From: Clostridium sp. UBA5530
GTDB taxonomy: Bacteria; Bacillota; Clostridia; Clostridiales; Clostridiaceae
NCBI GenBank assembly: GCA_002423705.1
Contig: DINW01000008.1
Span: 103,097 to 122,483 of the forward strand
Direction: 5' to 3'
DNA: 19,387 nt
Below are positions 8,344 through 15,161 of this stretch, piece after piece. A program made the translations under genes and the position numbers. The notes under the pieces were generated by a model, which ran no database searches, had not been told where the DNA came from, and was given only the letters and a program-made list of their open reading frames with translations. Each line of letters starts with the position of its first letter. Within the stretch, counting starts at the first letter, position 1.

Positions 8344-9345
8344 ATGGCATTATTTGAAAGTTATGAAAGAAGAATAGGTCAAATAACTCCAGTACTTGAA
8401 AAGTACGGCATAGAGTCATTAGAAGCTGCTAGAGACCTTTGCAAAGCTAAAGGCTTTGATCCATATACAATAATAAAAGAAACTCAACCAATAGCATTTG
8501 AAAATGCTGCATGGGCTTATATTTTAGGTGCTGCTATAGCAATAAAGAAGGGTTGCACTAAGGCTGCTGATGCTTCAGAAGCAATTGGAGAAGGACTACA
8601 AGCATTTTGTATCCCAGGATCTGTTGCTGATGATAGAAAGGTTGGATTAGGTCATGGAAATTTAGGAGCTATGCTTCTAAGAGATGAGACTAAGTGTTTC
8701 GCATTTTTAGCTGGTCATGAATCTTTTGCTGCTGCAGAAGGAGCTATAAAGATAGCAGAGAAGGCTAATAAAGTAAGAAAACAACCATTAAAGGTTATAT
8801 TAAGTGGTCTTGGAAAGGATGCTGCATACATAATTTCAAGGATCAATGGTTTTACTTATGTTCAAACTAAGTTTGATTATTATACTGGAAAGTTAGAAAT
8901 AGTTAGAGAAGTTCCATTCTCTGATGGAACAAGAGCTAAGGTTAAATGCTATGGTTCAGATGATGTTAGAGAAGGTGTTGCTATAATGCATCATGAGGGA
9001 GTTGACGTTTCTATAACTGGTAACTCAACTAACCCAACAAGATTCCAACATCCAGTTGCAGGAACTTATAAGAAGGAATGTATAGAAGCAGGTAAGAAGT
9101 ACTTCTCAGTTGCTTCTGGTGGTGGTACTGGAAGAACTCTTCATCCAGATAATATGGCTGCAGGTCCAGCTTCCTACGGTATGACTGATACCATGGGAAG
9201 AATGCACTCAGATGCTCAATTCGCAGGTTCATCCTCAGTTCCAGCTCACGTTGAGATGATGGGATTAATCGGAATGGGTAACAACCCAATGGTTGGAGCT
9301 ACTGTTGCAGTTGCAGTTGCTGTTGAAGAAGGAATGAATAAGTAG
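8344..9345 (+). CDS. GGGtGRT family protein
   Basis: A 333-residue protein carrying the motif that names its family (PF14057): GGGTGRT at residues 259-265, followed by LHPDNMAAGPASYGMTDTMGR. Another glycine-rich stretch, GSVADDRKVGLGHGNLGAML (93-112), and a histidine-rich FLAGHES segment are conserved-looking. The C terminus is Gly/Ala/Val-rich (GATVAVAVAVEEG). The reaction is unknown to me; the fixed pairing with a NifU-like scaffold suggests a function tied to Fe-S cluster or sulfur handling. GGAG lies 9 nt before the ATG, and a strong terminator follows. Codon use again suggests high expression. Confidence 0.92.
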   Translation: MALFESYERRIGQITPVLEKYGIESLEAARDLCKAKGFDPYTIIKETQPIAFENAAWAYILGAAIAIKKGCTKAADASEAIGEGLQAFCIPGSVADDRKVGLGHGNLGAMLLRDETKCFAFLAGHESFAAAEGAIKIAEKANKVRKQPLKVILSGLGKDAAYIISRINGFTYVQTKFDYYTGKLEIVREVPFSDGTRAKVKCYGSDDVREGVAIMHHEGVDVSITGNSTNPTRFQHPVAGTYKKECIEAGKKYFSVASGGGTGRTLHPDNMAAGPASYGMTDTMGRMHSDAQFAGSSSVPAHVEMMGLIGMGNNPMVGATVAVAVAVEEGMNK

Positions 9346-9422
9346 TGTTAGCAATTGTCTAACAACAATAAAGTTTAGTCAAATCTATTAAAATTTGGTT
9401 AAACATAATAAAGTTTAGTATC

Positions 9423-9474
9423 GGCTGAGCAGCCATGAAGGGTTTCCCGTTCATTGGTTGCTCAGCCTTTTTTT
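9423..9474 (+). terminator. Strong terminator of the GGGtGRT operon
   Basis: GGCTGAGCA pairs with TGCTCAGCC and is followed by T7, a GC-rich stem in an AT-rich background. Upstream, AATAAAGTTTAGT occurs twice (around 9367 and 9408), a small direct repeat of unknown meaning. Confidence 0.93.
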
Positions 9475-9502
9475 ACATTTACTAATATAAGGAATTTTAA
9501 AT

Positions 9503-9531
9503 TTCACAGTATATTAAATTTAGTGTAAAAT
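9503..9531 (+). promoter_or_regulatory. Promoter of the HAD / HD-LUD / NUDIX cassette
   Basis: TTCACA and TAAAAT are separated by 17 bp and each differs from consensus by one base. It leaves a leader of about 120 nt before the first gene. A weak AAACC/GGTTT hairpin just before the ribosome binding site is the only structure seen there. Confidence 0.5.
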
Positions 9532-9657
9532 ATGGTAAAATAATTAGAGAAGTACAAGGAAATATAAAGATAGAGAAAGTCAAATGGATAACTAGAAATG
9601 ATGTTTATGAAATAAAATAAACCATTTGTGGGTTTTGGATGACTGGAGGGATGCAAA

Positions 9658-10218
9658 ATTAATGATTTAAGTAAAGCAGTGTTTTTAGATTTACAAGGAA
9701 CATTAGGTGGAGATGGCTTAGGAGATATAATGGACTTTCAATTCTTTCCATGTTCACTTGAGGCCATAAGGCTATTGAATAAACATAATATATTAGCAAT
9801 TGTAGTTACAAATCAAAGCCATATATCAAAGGGTTATCTAACTATGTCAGATTTTAATAATAGGGTTGAGAAATTGAAAAAGGAATTAAGTAAAGAAGAA
9901 GCACACCTTGATGCTGTTTACTGTTGCCCTCATGGAAGAGAAGATGGATGTCAGTGCAAGAAACCACTAGCAGGAATGTTATTACAAGCAAAGATAGAAT
10001 TTAATATCAATATTGAAGAGAGTTTTGTTATAGGAGACATGGGAATGTCTGATATGGTTATGGCAAAGACTGTTGGAGCAAAAGGTATATTGGTGCGTAC
10101 AGGCGTTGGAGAAGGTAGTTTAACTGATTTTAGGCACACTTGGGCCAATGTAGACCCTGACTATGTGGCAGAGAATGTATTGGAGGCAGTTAAGTGGATT
10201 ATAGGAAAAGAAAATTAG
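9658..10218 (+). CDS. HAD-IIIA phosphatase, GmhB-like, probable ATT start
   Basis: A protein of about 186 residues related to D,D-heptose 1,7-bisphosphate phosphatase (HAD-IIIA). Motif I is FLDLQGTLGG: the nucleophile Asp is kept, but the usual acid/base Asp two positions later is Gln. The zinc loop CPHGREDGCQCKKP keeps the C-H-C-C pattern, and motif IV is GDMGMSD. Start choice: the first standard start, GTG at 9679, has no ribosome binding site, whereas GGAGGG (9645-9650) lies 7 nt before an in-frame ATT at 9658 that adds (M)NDLSKA, a natural-looking beginning. The nearby ATGs at 9651 and 9662 open only three and two codons in other frames. It leads a cassette with HD-LUD and NUDIX genes. 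The substrate is unknown; no lipid A heptose pathway is expected in such an organism. Confidence 0.8.
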   Translation: MNDLSKAVFLDLQGTLGGDGLGDIMDFQFFPCSLEAIRLLNKHNILAIVVTNQSHISKGYLTMSDFNNRVEKLKKELSKEEAHLDAVYCCPHGREDGCQCKKPLAGMLLQAKIEFNINIEESFVIGDMGMSDMVMAKTVGAKGILVRTGVGEGSLTDFRHTWANVDPDYVAENVLEAVKWIIGKEN

Positions 10219-10256
10219 GTTCATAGATAAATACAGGTAAGGAGAAAGAATTCATC

Positions 10257-11426
10257 ATGGATTTATTAAAAATAATAGAATTTGTAAAGCCATTTTATGA
10301 AAAGAAAGACATAATGCATAATTTATCTCATATTGAACGTGTTTTAAAGTATGCAGATAAATTGATTAATATAAGATTAGATGTCATTGATAAGGAAATA
10401 GTTACGTATGCAGCATATTTCCATGGTTTTATTTATAGTCATGAAAATACTATTAGAGGTTGGCTCAAATCTCAAAACATATCAGAGGATTGTATAAGCA
10501 AAATAGTTAAAGTGGCGTGGGAATCACAGAAGAATGAGGAAGCAGAGACTTTAGAAGGAAGAATACTCCACGATGCACATATGATTGAGGGTGGTCGAAC
10601 ATACTTAATCGTGAAATCTCTCATTACAGGTTCAGTAAGGGGACAAACGTTAGAACAGACAATAGATTACATAGAAAAAAATATATTAGATAATGGGGTG
10701 TGCTATTTACAAGAGGCACAAGAGATATACGATGAACAACAGGCCTTTGCTAAAGATTTTATTGTAAGGTTAAAGGAAGGGCTAGATATGGACAATGGAA
10801 GAATAAATAATAAGATAAATAAAATTGAAAAGTTAATTGCCAATTTTAAAGCAAGAAATATAGAAGTGAATTATTTTGAAACTATTAAGGATGCTAAAAA
10901 CCAGATCTTAACATTAGTACCAACAGAAGTTGCTGTTGGTATAGGTCATTCAGCAACACTTCAAAAAATGGGCATAACTAAAAGTCTTAAGGATAGAAGT
11001 AATACTGTATTTGATAAAGAACTAGCTAAAGACAAAGAGGAGTGTAAAGTGTTGAAGAAAAAGGCATTACTTGCAGATTGGTATATTACAGGTTCTAATG
11101 CCATATCAGTAGATGGACGAATTGTTAATGTAGATCATAGCGGGAATAGAGTTGCTGCAATTAATTTTGGCCCCGAAAATGTAATAATAGTTGTGGGGGT
11201 AAATAAGATTGTAGATACTTGGGAAGAGGCAATAAACAGAGTGAAGAATATAGCATGTCCATTAAATGCAAAAAGAGCAGGATTCAATCCCCCTTGTGTA
11301 AAGTTAAATAAATGTGTGGACTGTACTTCAACTGAAAGAGTATGTAATAGTCTTTCTATTATTGAGGGACAATCTGTAAAAGGAAGAATTAAGGTGTTTA
11401 TTGTTAATGAAGATTTAGGGTTTTAG
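10257..11426 (+). CDS. HD-domain / LUD-domain fusion protein
   Basis: A 389-residue two-domain protein. Residues 1-175 resemble small HD hydrolases of the YpgQ type: His25 (HNLSHIERVLKYAD), His56 (AAYFHGF) and Asp106 (ILHDAHMIEGG). The usual HD pair reads His-Gly here, so one metal ligand is missing. Residues 185-389 are a complete LUD domain (PF02589, LutC-like) with VGIGHSATLQ, ADWYITGSNAISVDG, NVDHSGNRVAAINFGP and VVGVNKIV, and a C-terminal cysteine set (C347, C353, C356, C363) that may bind a metal. Stand-alone LUD proteins have about 210 residues. An ATG at 10788 with AAGGAAGGG 6 nt before it could give that form alone. The gene lies between a HAD and a NUDIX gene in one transcript; the substrate is unknown. 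Confidence 0.85.
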   Translation: MDLLKIIEFVKPFYEKKDIMHNLSHIERVLKYADKLINIRLDVIDKEIVTYAAYFHGFIYSHENTIRGWLKSQNISEDCISKIVKVAWESQKNEEAETLEGRILHDAHMIEGGRTYLIVKSLITGSVRGQTLEQTIDYIEKNILDNGVCYLQEAQEIYDEQQAFAKDFIVRLKEGLDMDNGRINNKINKIEKLIANFKARNIEVNYFETIKDAKNQILTLVPTEVAVGIGHSATLQKMGITKSLKDRSNTVFDKELAKDKEECKVLKKKALLADWYITGSNAISVDGRIVNVDHSGNRVAAINFGPENVIIVVGVNKIVDTWEEAINRVKNIACPLNAKRAGFNPPCVKLNKCVDCTSTERVCNSLSIIEGQSVKGRIKVFIVNEDLGF

Positions 11427-11456
11427 TAAAGAATAGGTCAGTTAGGAGATGTTATT

Positions 11457-11963
11457 ATGATGGTAAGAGTTCTGTTAGGTGCCTTTATTATAAATGGAAA
11501 AGATTATTTGATGATGAAAAGATCAGAGAATAAAAAAATTGCTCCTAGTGTATGGGGAGGAGTAGGAGGACATGGGGAGCCAAATGAAATAAATGATCCA
11601 AGAGCAACTTGCATACGAGAAATATATGAAGAAACAGGAATTAAAGAGAAGGATTTAGAAAAACTTCATTTGAAATACTGTATTTTGAGTAGAGACAAAG
11701 AAGAAATCACATTAATGTATATATTTCTATGTATAGCAAAGGAAAGATTTTATGAGGATAGAACTGATGAAGGAAAGTTATATTGGATAAATGAAAAAGA
11801 GTTGATTCATAGGCCTATGTCCTTTGAAATTAAAAATGTATTAGAGGACTATATGTCAGATGGGCATAAAAGTAATAAAATAAAAGTTGGAGTTGTTAGT
11901 GTAACGGATAATAAACCTGAAATGAATTGGAGTTTACTGGACTCATGGGAAGGTCTTATATAG
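11457..11963 (+). CDS. NUDIX hydrolase
   Basis: A 168-residue protein with a NUDIX fold. The NUDIX box is GHGEPNEINDPRATCIREIYEETGI-like, with the core REIYEETGI providing the metal-binding glutamates; the spacing between the first Glu and REIYEE is two residues longer than the textbook GX5EX7REUXEEXGU. The WGGVGGHGEP context resembles the MutT/8-oxo-dGTP-like group, but many substrates of the X-diphosphate type are possible. AGGAGA lies 8 nt before the ATG; a second ATG follows directly and could also be used. It ends the cassette; its stop codon is at the left edge of the tandem duplication. Confidence 0.9.
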   Translation: MMVRVLLGAFIINGKDYLMMKRSENKKIAPSVWGGVGGHGEPNEINDPRATCIREIYEETGIKEKDLEKLHLKYCILSRDKEEITLMYIFLCIAKERFYEDRTDEGKLYWINEKELIHRPMSFEIKNVLEDYMSDGHKSNKIKVGVVSVTDNKPEMNWSLLDSWEGLI

Positions 11964-12055
11964 TAATCTTTAAGTCTGTTATGTTCACTCACAAAGCATA
12001 TTCCAGATAATTGAGGTGCTGCCATTGTAGGAAGATTACAAATTTACATGTTCCT

Positions 12056-12084
12056 TTCAATTAATTTATACGTAGATATATTAT
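12056..12084 (+). promoter_or_regulatory. Possible promoter of first duplicated lipoprotein gene
   Basis: TTCAAT and TATTAT are separated by 17 bp. The start of transcription would fall just before the structured element at 12103, placing that element in the 5' untranslated leader. The -35 match is weak. The same sequence recurs at 12785-12813. Confidence 0.4.
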
Positions 12085-12102
12085 ATCAAGTGAAACTAAA
12101 TA

Positions 12103-12182
12103 TTAGTTGAACTTATCTAGGTGGAAGTTGCTGTTATCTACAGCCTGAAGAGGGTCAGGTTACAACAAGTAGACACCATAAA
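12103..12182 (+). repeat. Dispersed structured element, copy C1
   Basis: Begins TTAGTTGAACTTATCTAGGTG and ends AGACACCATAA. Stems: TTAT/ATAA and GGTG/CACC close it, TTGCTGT/ACAACAA forms a middle stem with one mismatch, and CCTGA/TCAGG forms the apical stem around AGAGGG. The ribosome binding site of the lipoprotein gene follows 10 nt later, so the element lies in that gene's leader. Confidence 0.75.
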
Positions 12183-12202
12183 TTAAAGATAGGAGGATAA
12201 CA

Positions 12203-12682
12203 ATGAAAAAGGTAATATCTATATTAGTTGCTATGCTATTGTCCATTGGAATTGTAGCTTGTGGTGAAAAGAAAGAAGAACCTAGTAATGAACCTACTGA
12301 AACTAAAAAAGAGGAGGTTAAAAAGGAGGAAACTAAAAAAGAAGAAAAGGATCCTATAGAAACATTAAAAGAGAAGCTAACGGAAGCAGGGGTAAATATA
12401 GGGGAAAGTAGTACAGTAGAATATAGAAAAATAGGAGCAACATCAGGACAAAAATTTAAGTTTAACGAGGAAATGTTAGAAGTATATTATTATGATCAAG
12501 ATAAAATGACTATTGAAGATAAAAAGTTGTTTAGACAAGTAAACATGGGAAATCTAAAAACTCCTGAAACCAATTTAAGTTTTCGCAGTGTTAGGAAAAT
12601 TTCCTTTGATATTTTTTATACTATTTTGAATAACCTTGAGAATCGTCTTAAAATAGAGGACGTGATTAAAACAATAAAGTAA
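12203..12682 (+). CDS. Lipoprotein, first copy of duplicated pair
   Basis: A 159-residue lipoprotein. Signal peptide with lipobox (IVAC, lipidated Cys20), then a Lys/Glu-rich linker of short repeats (TKKEEVKKEE-like, about 25-50), then a small domain with DPIETLKEKLTEAGV, GATSGQKF and EVYYYDQDKM. Clostridial relatives end in a beta strand and a helix with the pattern DKIIEAFKSI; here the end is IEDVIKTIK. The segment NLSFRSVRKISFDIFYTILNNLE differs wholly from the sister copy and lacks the Gly/Asp pattern of relatives, so it may be drifting. AGGAGG lies 6 nt before the ATG. Function unknown; a surface or envelope role is inferred from the anchor only. Confidence 0.82.
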   Translation: MKKVISILVAMLLSIGIVACGEKKEEPSNEPTETKKEEVKKEETKKEEKDPIETLKEKLTEAGVNIGESSTVEYRKIGATSGQKFKFNEEMLEVYYYDQDKMTIEDKKLFRQVNMGNLKTPETNLSFRSVRKISFDIFYTILNNLENRLKIEDVIKTIK

Positions 12683-12784
12683 TAGAATACAGTAATCCTT
12701 AAACTTCTTCTGTTCACTCAAAAAGCATATTCCAAATAATTCAGGTGCTGCCATTGTAGGAAGATTACAAATTTACATGTTCCT

Positions 12785-12813
12785 TTCAATTAATTTATAC
12801 GTAGATATATTAT
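12785..12813 (+). promoter_or_regulatory. Possible promoter of second duplicated lipoprotein gene
   Basis: Identical to 12056-12084 (TTCAAT, 17 bp, TATTAT) through the duplication; same reservations apply. Confidence 0.4.
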
Positions 12814-12831
12814 ATCAAGTGAAACTAAATA

Positions 12832-12911
12832 CTAGTTGGACTTATCTAGGTGATAGCTGGTGTTATCTACAGCCTGAAGAGGGTCAGGTTACAACAAGTA
12901 GATACCATAAA
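12832..12911 (+). repeat. Dispersed structured element, copy C2
   Basis: Sister of C1 with a few base changes. In the closing stem GGTG/CACC has become GGTG/TACC, which keeps pairing through a G-U. The apical CCTGA/TCAGG stem is unchanged, while the 5' side of the middle stem has changed to CTGGTGT and pairs less well. It begins CTAGTTGGACTTATCTAGGTG. Confidence 0.75.
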
Positions 12912-12931
12912 TTAAAGATAGGAGGATAACA

Positions 12932-13405
12932 ATGAAAAAGGTAATATCTATATTAGTTGCTATGCTATTGTCCATTGGAATTGTAGCTTGTGGTGAAAAG
13001 AAAGAAGAACCTAGTAATGAACCTACTGAAACTAAAAAAGAGGAGGTTAAAAAGGAGGAAACTAAAAAAGAAGAAAAGGATCCTATAGAAACATTAAAAG
13101 AGAAGCTAACGGAAGCAGGGGTAAATATAGGGGAAAGTAGTACAGTAGAATATAGAAAAATAGGAGCAACATCAGGACAAAAATTTAAGATTAACGATGA
13201 AATGGTAGAAGTATATTATTATGATCAGGATAAAATGACTATTGAAGATAAAAAATTGCTTAGACAAGTAAACATGGAGATTTTAAAAACTCCTGAAACC
13301 AATCTGGTTTTGGGGATTATTGACAAAAGTAATTTTTTCTATACTTACTTAAAGGATCATAAGAATGAAGATAAATTGGTTCAGGTGATTAAGACAATAA
13401 AGTAA
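12932..13405 (+). CDS. Lipoprotein, second copy of duplicated pair
   Basis: A 157-residue protein with the same signal peptide, lipobox Cys20, charged linker and EKLTEAGV/GATSGQKF domain as the first copy; its first 88 or so residues are identical. After FKINDEMVEVYYYDQDKM the sequences part. This copy continues NLVLGIIDKSNFFYTYLKDHKNEDKLVQVIKTIK in outline, which fits the ...DHPDKDKIIEAFKSI-type ending of relatives better and is likely the ancestral form. Same ribosome binding site as copy one. Possibly both bind different partners through the C-terminal part, but this is not shown. Confidence 0.82.
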   Translation: MKKVISILVAMLLSIGIVACGEKKEEPSNEPTETKKEEVKKEETKKEEKDPIETLKEKLTEAGVNIGESSTVEYRKIGATSGQKFKINDEMVEVYYYDQDKMTIEDKKLLRQVNMEILKTPETNLVLGIIDKSNFFYTYLKDHKNEDKLVQVIKTIK

Positions 13406-13566
13406 TAGAACAAGACAATGTTTATGGGAGTTATTAAGGAAGCTAATCCTCCATAGGTTAATGAGCTATCATAGTAAAAACCATCATATTTAAAGTGGGT
13501 TATATGATATAGTAATAGGTATTAAACAATTAAATCATAATTAATATGCGGAAGGATGTGATTGCT

Positions 13567-14355
13567 ATGATAGTTTTACCTGAAAGTATAAAAAAACTTA
13601 TAGGAAATGAAGGGTATTCCATTGATAAGGTTGGAATGTCTACATCAACAGTTATATTGTTTAAGGACAAAATCCTTAAAATTCAAGAAAGTCATGAGGA
13701 ATGGGATAATGAGTATAATATGATGAAATGGCTACAGGGTAAGCTCCCAGTACCTAAAGTATTAGGATTTGAAAGGGAAAATGGTAAGGACTTTTTATTA
13801 ATGACAAAAATACCAGGGAAAATGCCTTGTGATCACCAATACATGAAAGATCCAGTACTATTGACTACCATTTTGGCGGAAGCATTGCAAATGCTATGGA
13901 AGGTTGATATTAGTAATTGTCCATATAGTTGTAATGTGGGAAAAAAGCTTCACAGGGCAAAGTATGCTATAGACCACAACCTTGTTGATATGGATGATGT
14001 AGAAGCAGATACCTTTGGAGAAAAAGGTTTTAAAAATCCTAATGATCTTCTGGAATGGCTTATAGCAAATAAACCAGAGGAAGAATTAGCATTATCCCAT
14101 GGGGATTTTTGCCTTCCAAATATTTTTTTGTTAAATAAAAAAGTTTCTGGGTTCATTGATTTAGGTAATGCAGGAATTGCAGATAAGTGGCAAGATATAG
14201 CTTTATGCTATCGTAGTCTGTTACACAACTTTCATGGTAAGTATACAGGAAAAAACTATGATGGCTTTAAGAAAGATTTACTATTTGAAAAGCTAGGGAT
14301 AGAACCAGATTGGGATAAGATAAGGTACTATATATTATTAGATGAGCTGTTTTAG
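13567..14355 (+). CDS. APH(3')-like aminoglycoside phosphotransferase family kinase
   Basis: A protein of 262 residues (start at 13567; an ATG at 13546 would add seven). The GGAAGGA at 13550-13556 lies 10 nt before 13567 and downstream of the earlier ATG, so the later start is preferred; it also matches the length of APH(3')-IIIa (264). Numbered from the longer start, Lys45 in ILKIQ binds ATP, SHGDFCLPNIF holds catalytic Asp187 and Asn192, and GFIDLGNAG holds Mg-binding Asp205. ADKWQDIAL and the C-terminal YYILLDELF match APH(3') enzymes closely. Known enzymes phosphorylate kanamycin-type antibiotics at 3'-OH. The aminoglycoside loop (between ~150 and 180) differs in sequence, so resistance is plausible but not certain. 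No mobile element flanks it. Confidence 0.85.
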   Translation: MIVLPESIKKLIGNEGYSIDKVGMSTSTVILFKDKILKIQESHEEWDNEYNMMKWLQGKLPVPKVLGFERENGKDFLLMTKIPGKMPCDHQYMKDPVLLTTILAEALQMLWKVDISNCPYSCNVGKKLHRAKYAIDHNLVDMDDVEADTFGEKGFKNPNDLLEWLIANKPEEELALSHGDFCLPNIFLLNKKVSGFIDLGNAGIADKWQDIALCYRSLLHNFHGKYTGKNYDGFKKDLLFEKLGIEPDWDKIRYYILLDELF

Positions 14356-14458
14356 AAAATAGGTATTTTGTAAATATAATTTAATTAATTTTGGTAAGTA
14401 TAATGTTAAAGGCTAAGGGAAATATAAATTTGGAAATAAAAATATGGAGGTGCCTTTA

Positions 14459-15130
14459 ATGTTTGAACATAAAAAACAATTACTTCACGAAGTTAAGGTT
14501 GAAAGGCCTAACCCACAATATGCTGTATTGATGCAGGAGCAATTAGGGGGAGGCAATGGAGAACTTAAGGCTGCAATGCAATATATATCACAAAGCTTTA
14601 GAATAAAAAATCAGGAAATAAAGGATTTATTTTTAGATATAGGTGCAGAAGAATTGAGTCACATGGAAATGGTTGCACAAACTATAAATTTATTAAATGG
14701 TCATGATGTAAATAATTTAAGTGTTAGCAGTGGAGAAATTCAAACCCATGTGCAATGTGGATTATCTCCTGTATTAATAAACTCATCTGGGGCCCCTTGG
14801 ACAGCGGACTATGTTACTGTTACAGGAGACTTAGTAGCTGACTTATTATCTAATATAGCTTCGGAGCAAAGGGCAAAGGTGGTATATGAATATTTGTATA
14901 GGCAGATTACAGATAAAGAAGTAAGAGCAACAATAGATTTTTTACTAAATAGAGAAGAAGCACATAACGCCTTATTTAGGGAGGCTTTAAATAAAGTTAA
15001 GGACACAGGATCAAACAAAGACTTTGGTGTCACTGAAGATTCTAAACTTTATTTTAATTTATCTAATCCAGGACCCGGACATGAGACTCCAAATCCAACA
15101 CCACCATCTTTTGAAAATCCAAGAAGATAA
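14459..15130 (+). CDS. Manganese catalase, CotJC-like
   Basis: A protein of 223 residues of the manganese catalase family (PF05067). GGAGGTG at 14446-14452 lies 6 nt before ATG 14459, while the in-frame ATG at 14444 overlaps that site, so 14459 is chosen. Di-manganese ligands are recognisable: Glu35 (GNGELKAAM), Glu65 and His68 (EELSHMEM), Glu136 (SEQRAK) and His169 (REEAHNALF). The enzyme dismutates hydrogen peroxide; clostridial versions are often spore-coat associated (CotJC), but no cotJA/cotJB lies next to it here. The C-terminal tail is Gly/Pro-rich (NPGPGHETPNPTPPSF), usual in this family. It is monocistronic, with a folded terminator-like element behind. Confidence 0.92.
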   Translation: MFEHKKQLLHEVKVERPNPQYAVLMQEQLGGGNGELKAAMQYISQSFRIKNQEIKDLFLDIGAEELSHMEMVAQTINLLNGHDVNNLSVSSGEIQTHVQCGLSPVLINSSGAPWTADYVTVTGDLVADLLSNIASEQRAKVVYEYLYRQITDKEVRATIDFLLNREEAHNALFREALNKVKDTGSNKDFGVTEDSKLYFNLSNPGPGHETPNPTPPSFENPRR

Positions 15131-15161
15131 ATTGAAAGCATATATAATTATATAAATAACA

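Larger units (their letters stand above)
11962..13413 (+). repeat. Tandem direct duplication of a lipoprotein unit
   Basis: Two adjacent units, 11962-12690 and 12691-13413, line up with a constant offset of 729 bp until a 6-bp deletion in the second coding region. Each holds a promoter, a structured leader element and a lipoprotein gene. Identity is uneven: weak for the first ~20 bp, high through the leader, without a visible mismatch over about the first 265 bp of the gene, then falling sharply in the last third and rising again in the last ~20 bp. That mosaic points to recent duplication or gene conversion of the 5' part. Confidence 0.92.

Noticed and set aside
9367..9420. Direct repeat AATAAAGTTTAGT twice ahead of the terminator
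   Set aside because: Only 13 bp in AT-rich sequence and no associated feature; likely a minor local duplication.
12103..12182. Known riboswitch classes (c-di-GMP, lysine, TPP, THF, purine, guanidine) for the structured leader
   Set aside because: None of their conserved cores is present, and copies of the element occur away from leaders and on both strands.
11962..13413. CRISPR-like or phage origin for the repeated region
   Set aside because: There are only two long units, each with a complete gene; no short spaced repeats, integrase or phage genes.
14444..14458. Upstream ATG as start of the manganese catalase
   Set aside because: It overlaps the GGAGGTG that serves the ATG at 14459, and Glu35 falls at the family-typical position only with the later start.
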